Positions 7,992 to 11,618 of a stretch of 11,618 nt of DNA are shown one piece after another. The position numbers were made by a program, and so were the translations under genes. The notes beneath the pieces were generated by a model, which was not told where the DNA came from, made no database searches, and worked only from the letters and a program-made list of their open reading frames with translations. The stretch is from UBA4416 sp043719555 (GTDB lineage Bacteria; Bacteroidota; Bacteroidia; B-17B0; Aurantibacillaceae). Every line of letters begins with the position of its first letter. Position 1 is the stretch's first letter. Where the stretch lies: contig JAYSTR010000091.1 of the NCBI GenBank assembly GCA_043719555.1, forward strand, positions 1 to 11,618, given 5' to 3'.

Positions 7992-8013
7992 TTGTTGGTG
8001 TTATCACAAACAA
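7992..8013. repeat. Imperfect hairpin after the ftsE unit
   Basis: Arms TTGTT (7992-7996) and AACAA (8009-8013) enclose a second stem GTG/CAC around a TTAT loop, with one G-A mismatch between the two stems. It starts 18 nt after the stop of the small membrane protein gene, but an A-run rather than a T-run follows on the plus strand, so it is not a textbook terminator. It may be part of a longer intergenic element reaching to about 8094. Confidence 0.4.
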
Positions 8014-8034
8014 CAAAAAAACTTAAAATGAATT

Positions 8035-8056
8035 ACGTTGGAGATAAATCCAACGT
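8035..8056. terminator. Perfect 8-bp hairpin between convergent genes
   Basis: ACGTTGGA (8035-8042) pairs perfectly with TCCAACGT (8049-8056) around a GATAAA loop. It lies between the 3' ends of two converging units (the ftsE unit on plus and the 63-aa gene on minus), so it could end either transcript. The T-run is short on both sides, so efficiency is uncertain. The stem core is the same as in the terminator at 8739-8766. Confidence 0.5.
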
Positions 8057-8065
8057 TTGCGGCAA

Positions 8066-8094
8066 AGTTCTCGACTACGTTCGAACTGACAACC
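8066..8094. repeat. Candidate dispersed Bacteroidota intergenic repeat
   Basis: The minus strand here reads GTCAGTTCGAACGTAGTC followed by GAGAAC. From memory this closely resembles a short sequence of the form GTCAGTTCGAGCGCAGTC found in many copies between genes in Flavobacteria and relatives. AGTTC (8066-8070) and GAACT (8083-8087) are inverted arms. Family membership rests on recall and needs a genome-wide search; a single copy proves nothing. Confidence 0.35.
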
Positions 8095-8102
8095 ATTATT
8101 AT

Positions 8103-8294
8103 TTAGATTTTCTTAGCTCCTAAAATGAGTTCGTATTCTGCAAATCTGTGTTCTCGTACTGGACGAATTTTAGGTTCAGTTTCAAAATAAAGTAATAAGC
8201 ACGGCGAAATATCTTTGTATTTATCTACATACTCATAGCGGAGTAATTCGTTATTACTAATGCGTTGTTTTATTTTGTTATGATAAGGATACAT
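8103..8294 (-). CDS. Small conserved-looking hypothetical protein
   Basis: 63 aa, starting at an ATG 12 nt after the stop of the 130-aa gene, so the two are probably co-transcribed. The protein is soluble and rich in Tyr and charged residues (MYPYHNKIKQRI, then NNELLRYEYVDKY), with an RPVREHRFAEYE stretch near the end. No signal peptide, membrane helix or known catalytic motif is visible. The N-terminal MYPYHNxIKxRI pattern seems familiar from short uncharacterised Bacteroidota proteins, which supports a real gene, but that is recall only. It is too short for a domain call. Its 3' end is followed by the repeat-rich stretch at 7992-8094. Confidence 0.62.
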   Translation of the reverse strand: MYPYHNKIKQRISNNELLRYEYVDKYKDISPCLLLYFETEPKIRPVREHRFAEYELILGAKKI

Positions 8295-8306
8295 CCAAAA
8301 AAGTAT

Positions 8307-8699
8307 CTATTTATTTTTAAGAGACAACAACCAATTATAGGCGTCCTCTTTATTCGAAAACATTTTTTGAGGGTAAATGGATTTACTAAAGTTTTGTAAA
8401 AAATTAAGAAGTATACCTTTCATTTCACTCGATACAACTATAGCTCTTGCTGCTGTTTTACTTGCTGAGTTTTCTAATTGCGCACTCTCCTTCGCTTTTT
8501 TATTCATACTCCAATTGGCACGAGCATCTAATAATTTATAGGCAGGCTTGTTGCGAGATTTTGCTTTTAAAACTAAATTCACATCTAACACATCATATTC
8601 ATCCATCACGCCACAATCTTTCATCGTAATGATAATAATATCCTGCTCATCTTTAACAATGGAGGCTATACGTGTTTCTGTTGGATTACTATGTATCAT
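8307..8699 (-). CDS. STAS/SEC14-like protein of the DUF7793 type
   Basis: 130 aa, cytoplasmic (no signal peptide). The layout fits the small SpoIIAA/STAS-like proteins now grouped as DUF7793: N-terminal strands with a run of Ile (DIIIITMKDCGVMDE, ~20-34), a middle KLLDARANWSM segment (55-65), a helix of charged/Ala residues, then AIVVSSEMKGILLNFLQNF (86-104) and a closing YPQKMFSNKEDAYNWL (109-123). In that family the last two segments are typically a strand plus helix and a 'P-x-x-x-F-x-x-x-x-x-A-x-x-WL' ending. Such proteins often sit as stand-alone genes in Bacteroidota; their role is unknown, with STAS-like partner binding being the general idea. Here it leads a two-gene unit with the 63-aa protein. 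Confidence 0.72.
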   Translation of the reverse strand: MIHSNPTETRIASIVKDEQDIIIITMKDCGVMDEYDVLDVNLVLKAKSRNKPAYKLLDARANWSMNKKAKESAQLENSASKTAARAIVVSSEMKGILLNFLQNFSKSIYPQKMFSNKEDAYNWLLSLKNK

Positions 8700-8707
8700 T
8701 ATTAAAG

Positions 8708-8736
8708 TAAATATACTTATAATATCAGGTATAAAC
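8708..8736 (-). promoter_or_regulatory. Candidate promoter of the two small minus-strand genes
   Basis: On the minus strand TATATTTA (complement of 8708-8715) is one base off the Bacteroidota -7 box TAnnTTTG. A GTTT (complement of 8733-8736) stands 17 nt upstream as a poor -33. It lies between the transketolase terminator and the 130-aa gene's ATG, where a promoter is expected. The implied leader would be only a few nucleotides. Confidence 0.3.
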
Positions 8737-8738
8737 AG

Positions 8739-8766
8739 AAAACGTTGGACACTAGCCCAACGTTTT
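8739..8766 (-). terminator. Terminator of the transketolase subunit gene
   Basis: AAAACGTTGG (8739-8748) pairs perfectly over 10 bp with CCAACGTTTT (8757-8766) around an 8-nt loop. It lies 24 nt after the stop codon of the minus-strand transketolase gene. The second arm ends in TTTT on that strand, as in a Rho-independent terminator. Confidence 0.75.
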
Positions 8767-8790
8767 AATACTTTTTAACTGAAACAAAAA

Positions 8791-9744
8791 TTATTTACGA
8801 GCTATTACTTTTTTAACTGCATCAATAATATTAATGGTATCTAAACCATACTTAGTCATTAATTGATCAGGAGTTCCACTCTCACCAAAACTATCATTAA
8901 CCGCTACAAACTCCTGTGGTGTTGGTGTATGGCGCGCTAATAATTGTGCAACGCTATCACCTAGGCCACCATTCATTTGATGCTCTTCGGCTGTAACAAC
9001 ACATTTAGTTTTAGATATTGATTTTAAAATCGCTGCATCATCTAACGGTTTAATAGTATGTATGTTAATAATCTCAGCGCTAATTCCTTGCTCTGCCAAT
9101 TTCTCGCCAGCTTCAATCGCTTTCCATACTAAATGTCCAGTAGCTATAATAGTTACATCCGTTCCTTCGTTTAACATCACTGCCTTTCCTATTTCAAATG
9201 TTTGATTATCGGGAGTGAAGTTTGGTACCGTTGGTCGACCAAAACGTAAATACACTGGTCCTTCATAATCAGCAATGGCAATGGTTGCTGCTTTTGTTTG
9301 ATTATAATCGCAAGGATTAATAACCACCATACCAGGCAACATTTTCATTAAACCAATATCTTCTAATATTTGATGCGTTGCTCCATCTTCACCCAAAGTT
9401 AAGCCTGCGTGTGATGCACAAATTTTTACATTTTTACCTGAGTAAGCAATACTTTGGCGAATTTGATCGTACACACGACCCGTACTAAAGTTAGCAAATG
9501 TTCCAGTAAAAGGAATTTTACCACCGATAGTTAAACCCGCTGCAATCCCCATCATATTAGCTTCGGCAATGCCAATTTGAAAAAATCGTTCTGGGTGATT
9601 TTTTTTGAAATCATCCATTTTTAACGAACCAATTAAATCAGCGCATAGTGCAACAACGTTAGGATTCGTTTGACCTAATTGTGTTAATCCTGCGCCAAAA
9701 CCTGAACGTGTATCTTTTTTTTCGGTATAAGTATATTTTTTCAT
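8791..9744 (-). CDS. Transketolase, C-terminal subunit (split enzyme)
   Basis: 317 aa, about half of a full transketolase (~660 aa); this is the pyrimidine-binding plus C-terminal half of a two-subunit enzyme. Key features are GIAEANM with Glu61, the glutamate that activates thiamine diphosphate; HAGLTLGEDGATHQ (112-125), the substrate/cofactor loop; YLRFGRP (165-171); and the C-terminal domain with TAEEHQMNGGLG (251-262). It should need an N-terminal subunit (diphosphate-binding half, ~280 aa) to move two-carbon units between sugar phosphates in the pentose phosphate pathway. That partner usually lies next to this gene in Bacteroidota, but it is not in the window: upstream is an aldo/keto reductase behind its own terminator. 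Less likely alternatives are a DXS-like or 2-oxoacid dehydrogenase beta subunit. The ATG at 9744 follows a candidate promoter and precedes a strong match to the family start. Confidence 0.9.
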   Translation of the reverse strand: MKKYTYTEKKDTRSGFGAGLTQLGQTNPNVVALCADLIGSLKMDDFKKNHPERFFQIGIAEANMMGIAAGLTIGGKIPFTGTFANFSTGRVYDQIRQSIAYSGKNVKICASHAGLTLGEDGATHQILEDIGLMKMLPGMVVINPCDYNQTKAATIAIADYEGPVYLRFGRPTVPNFTPDNQTFEIGKAVMLNEGTDVTIIATGHLVWKAIEAGEKLAEQGISAEIINIHTIKPLDDAAILKSISKTKCVVTAEEHQMNGGLGDSVAQLLARHTPTPQEFVAVNDSFGESGTPDQLMTKYGLDTINIIDAVKKVIARK

Positions 9745-9768
9745 TTTAACCTGGGCTTAATATAGTAT

Positions 9769-9798
9769 ATTATATAGTGATAAAAATTGTTTGGCAAA
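9769..9798 (-). promoter_or_regulatory. Candidate promoter of the transketolase subunit gene
   Basis: On the minus strand a TTTG (complement of 9795-9798) is followed after 18 nt by TATATAAT (complement of 9769-9776). This fits the Bacteroidota -33/-7 layout, although the -7 box matches TAnnTTTG only partly. The expected transcript start is near 9762, giving a short leader of about 20 nt. Confidence 0.42.
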
Positions 9799-9848
9799 AC
9801 TACTAAAAACTGCTAATGAGCGTTAGTTATTTTATACCAACTTATTAA

Positions 9849-9874
9849 AAAACGGTTAAGTTTTCAACCGTTTT
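9849..9874 (-). terminator. Rho-independent terminator of the aldo/keto reductase gene
   Basis: AAAACGGTT (9849-9857) pairs perfectly with AACCGTTTT (9866-9874) around an 8-nt loop. On the minus strand the second arm runs into six T's. The first arm overlaps the gene's TAA stop by 2 nt, so the terminator begins inside the reading frame. It separates this gene from the transketolase gene. Confidence 0.8.
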
Positions 9875-10859
9875 AAAAGGCAGCTTGTTGTGGCTTATTA
9901 TTTAAAATGAGTTCTATCTTTTCAATCACTTCCGAATTAATTAAGGGAACAACATCTAAGGCTTTTAAATTTTCAATAAGCTGTTCCTTTTTTGAAGCGC
10001 CTAAAATAGCTGTGCTAACGTGAGGATTTTTAATGGTCCACGCAATGCACAATTGCGACAGCGTGCAACCCAACTCCTTAGCTACTTTCGCTAACTGTAT
10101 CGTTTTATCTATTTTTGATGGCTCGCCCAAGGTTCGTTCTTTCAACCAATCCATACCTTCTATATGTAAACGATTGTCAGTTGTAACGCCACTATTATAT
10201 TTACCAGATAATAATCCAGATGCTAATGGACTCCAAATTGTAGTTCCTAATCCAAAATCTCTAAACAATAATAAATAATCTTTTTCGAGTTTAGTACGCT
10301 CAAACATATTGTATTGGGGTTGCTCCATGGTTGGGCCAATTAATCGGTTACGCTCTGCAAACACAAAGGCTGCCATAATTTCGTCGTTAGCCCACTCACT
10401 CGTTCCCCAGTATAAAATTTTACCTTGTTGTATTAAGGTATTCATTGCCCATACGGTTTCTTCAATGGGTGTATTTTTATCTGGACGATGACAAAAAAAC
10501 AAATCGATGTAATCTACTTGTAACCGTTTTAAGGCAGCGTGACAACCTTCTATAATATGCTTACGCGATAACCCTATTTGATTCGGTTTTTTATCCTCGT
10601 ATCCAAAATAAACCTTACTCGATACACAATAGGAGCTTCGAGCCCAATTCTTTTTCTTTAAAATGGCTCCCATTACTTCTTCTGATTTGCCGGCAGCATA
10701 CACTTCGGCATTATCAAAAAAGTTAATACCATTTTCATAAGCAATGCTCAACAGTTCATCGGCTGTATTATTTTCTATTTGCTTCCCAAACGTAATCCAC
10801 GAACCAAACGATAGCGTGCTAACTTGTAATCCTGATTTTCCTAAACGTCGATATTCCAT
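9873..10859 (-). CDS. Aldo/keto reductase, potassium-channel-beta-like (AKR6-type)
   Basis: 328 aa, a full-length (beta/alpha)8 NAD(P)H-dependent reductase. The catalytic tetrad is complete: Asp49 (FFDN), Tyr54 (AEVYAAGKSEE), Lys82 (SSKVYFG) and His124 (FCHRPD). Family landmarks are MEYRRLGKSGLQVSTLSFGS at the start, GLSRKHIIEGCHAALKRLQ, LYWGTSEWA, EQPQYNMFER and WSPLASGLLSGKYN. The AILGASKKEQLIENL end segment is the NADPH-binding loop region. This pattern fits the Kv-beta/AKR6 branch rather than YghZ. Such enzymes reduce aldehydes and ketones in the cytoplasm; the real substrate is unknown, and no ion-channel gene is nearby. It is a single-gene unit with its own terminator, read divergently from the lipoprotein gene. 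Confidence 0.9.
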   Translation of the reverse strand: MEYRRLGKSGLQVSTLSFGSWITFGKQIENNTADELLSIAYENGINFFDNAEVYAAGKSEEVMGAILKKKNWARSSYCVSSKVYFGYEDKKPNQIGLSRKHIIEGCHAALKRLQVDYIDLFFCHRPDKNTPIEETVWAMNTLIQQGKILYWGTSEWANDEIMAAFVFAERNRLIGPTMEQPQYNMFERTKLEKDYLLLFRDFGLGTTIWSPLASGLLSGKYNSGVTTDNRLHIEGMDWLKERTLGEPSKIDKTIQLAKVAKELGCTLSQLCIAWTIKNPHVSTAILGASKKEQLIENLKALDVVPLINSEVIEKIELILNNKPQQAAF

Positions 10860-10937
10860 AATTTTATAGTGAAGTTAAAAATGAATAAGTAATGAAGTCC
10901 CAAAATAGTTATTAATTAGTGAATAAATTTATACTGA

Positions 10938-10972
10938 TTTAACATAGTTAAACAGATACTTTATTACATTCG
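10938..10972 (+). promoter_or_regulatory. Candidate promoter and palindromic operator of the lipoprotein gene
   Basis: TTTAAC-ATA-GTTAAA (10938-10952) is a perfect palindrome with a 3-nt centre, in the 149-bp region between divergent genes. TACATTCG (10965-10972) is one base off the Bacteroidota -7 box TAnnTTTG and would put the transcript start near 10978, leaving a ~30-nt leader. The palindrome then covers the -33 region, where a regulator could act. No regulator gene is nearby, and chance occurrence in AT-rich DNA is possible. Confidence 0.4.
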
Positions 10973-11008
10973 CAGTATTAAATTAACTTAAAAAAAGAAA
11001 TTATTATT

Positions 11009-11618
11009 ATGAAAAAAACAATTGCAGTTTTAGCTATAGCTACAGTATTCGCCTCTTGTGGAGATTCCAAAAAAGAAGCAGAAATGATGAAACAACATAT
11101 TATGGACTCTTTAAATGCAGTTAATGCAGTTAATAGAGCTGTAGATTCAGTAAATGCTTTAGCTGCAGAAGCAGTTAACTCTGTAGAAGTTAGCAGTATT
11201 ACAGTAAATGCTGCTCCTGAAGCTCCAGCAGCTCCAACAGCTCCAGCAGCGCCAGCTCATCATGCGGCAGCTCACCACCCAAAAGCAAATACTCCAGCAG
11301 CTAATGCTCCAGCAGCAAACGCTCCGGCTCCAGAAGTTGCAGCTGCTCCAGCTCCAGCTCCAGCAGCAGCTCCAGCGGCTACTCCTGAAGAGAAAAAAGG
11401 AATGGGTAACAAAGCTAAAGGTGCAATTATTGGTGGTGCAAGTGGCGCAGCAGTTGGTGCAGCAGCAGGTGCTATTTTAGATAAAAACAACCGTGGTGCA
11501 GGTGCATTATTAGGTGGTTTAATTGGTGGTGCAGTTGGTGCAGGTGCTGGTGTTGGGATTGGTGCGCACAAGGATAAAAAAGATGCAGCAAAAACAAACA
11601 CTACAACTACTAATCCAT
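11009..11618 (+). CDS. Glycine-zipper lipoprotein, 3' end cut by window edge
   Basis: 203 codons are visible and the frame is open to the edge. Residues 1-17 are a lipoprotein signal ending VFAS|C, with Cys17 the likely lipidated residue. Residues ~21-62 are a helical segment with repeated 'NAV / DSVNAL' units, resembling a short coiled coil. Residues 68-126 are a low-complexity Ala/Pro linker with a His cluster (HHAAAHH, 84-90). Residues 137-187 form a Gly-zipper pair (GAIIGGASGAAVGAAAG, then GALLGGLIGGAVGAGAGVG) of the YMGG/2TM type, followed by a Lys/Asp/Thr-rich tail that is probably near its end. Such proteins are envelope lipoproteins whose zipper inserts in or packs on a membrane; a structural or stress role is usual but unproven here. 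The gene is clearly richer in GC than its neighbours because of its Ala, Pro and Gly codons. Start: ATG after an A-rich leader. Confidence 0.85.
   Translation, partial: MKKTIAVLAIATVFASCGDSKKEAEMMKQHIMDSLNAVNAVNRAVDSVNALAAEAVNSVEVSSITVNAAPEAPAAPTAPAAPAHHAAAHHPKANTPAANAPAANAPAPEVAAAPAPAPAAAPAATPEEKKGMGNKAKGAIIGGASGAAVGAAAGAILDKNNRGAGALLGGLIGGAVGAGAGVGIGAHKDKKDAAKTNTTTTNP
11210..11386 (+). repeat. Ala/Pro low-complexity tract inside the lipoprotein gene
   Basis: The DNA is built mostly of GCT, GCA and CCA codons, with short exact tandem units such as GCTCCA in a row near 11346-11365. Such tracts can change length by replication slippage in steps of whole codons. It encodes the linker between the lipid anchor/helix and the glycine zipper. 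Confidence 0.6.

Noticed and set aside
8028..8123. 31-codon plus-strand reading frame starting at an ATG after an A-rich stretch
   Set aside because: It contains the perfect hairpin and the repeat-like segment and overlaps the end of the 63-aa gene; its sequence shows no protein-like pattern.
8447..8778. Plus-strand reading frames opposite the 130-aa gene
   Set aside because: They are antisense to a better-supported gene, and one runs through the transketolase terminator hairpin.
10033..10491. Plus-strand reading frames opposite the aldo/keto reductase gene
   Set aside because: They are shadows of a gene with a complete catalytic tetrad.
11208..11601. Long reading frames on both strands rich in Gln/Leu or Ala/Pro
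   Set aside because: They are out-of-frame or antisense readings of the low-complexity and glycine-zipper DNA of the lipoprotein gene.
1..11618. CRISPR array, tRNA, rRNA, transposase or phage genes
   Set aside because: No regularly spaced repeats, clover-leaf sequences, rRNA segments or mobile-element proteins were seen on either strand.

Overview
The window looks like chromosomal DNA of a Bacteroidota bacterium (Flavobacteriales, Chitinophagales or a relative). The DNA is AT-rich. Signal peptides end in the phylum's usual '...A|Q' pattern. There are candidate -33/-7 promoters of the TTTG / TAnnTTTG type and no strong Shine-Dalgarno sites. Gene content also fits: a split transketolase, FtsE with no FtsX beside it, a large TPR protein paired with an outer-membrane barrel, and short DUF7793-type proteins. 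No phage, transposase, CRISPR array, tRNA or rRNA was seen.

Left part (1-6699, all minus strand): a tightly packed probable operon of five exported proteins. In transcription order these are a 1048-aa periplasmic TPR protein, a 592-aa outer-membrane beta-barrel protein, a YidD-domain protein with its own signal peptide, a TPR protein with a C-terminal membrane domain, and a further TPR protein cut by the window edge. Gaps are 54, 15 and 2 nt, followed by a 62-nt overlap, and the last two genes appear to start at TTG. The set suggests a cell-envelope assembly or scaffold unit, but its actual job is unknown.

Middle (6700-8102): a 228-bp divergent regulatory region, then ftsE (ABC ATPase of the FtsEX division system) and a small four-helix membrane protein on the plus strand. 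After them comes a short stretch rich in inverted repeats, including a piece that resembles a dispersed Bacteroidota intergenic repeat.

Right part (8103-10859, minus strand): a two-gene unit (63-aa conserved-looking hypothetical and 130-aa DUF7793/STAS-like protein), then the C-terminal subunit of a split transketolase without its N-terminal partner, then an aldo/keto reductase of the potassium-channel-beta-like family. The last two end in clear hairpin terminators, so they form separate transcription units. A divergent promoter region with a perfect 15-nt palindrome leads to the final gene (11009 onward, plus strand): a lipoprotein with an Ala/Pro-rich linker and a glycine-zipper domain, cut by the window edge.

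Most of the right half is ordinary core metabolism. The most interesting part is the envelope operon, especially the exported YidD-domain protein at its centre.
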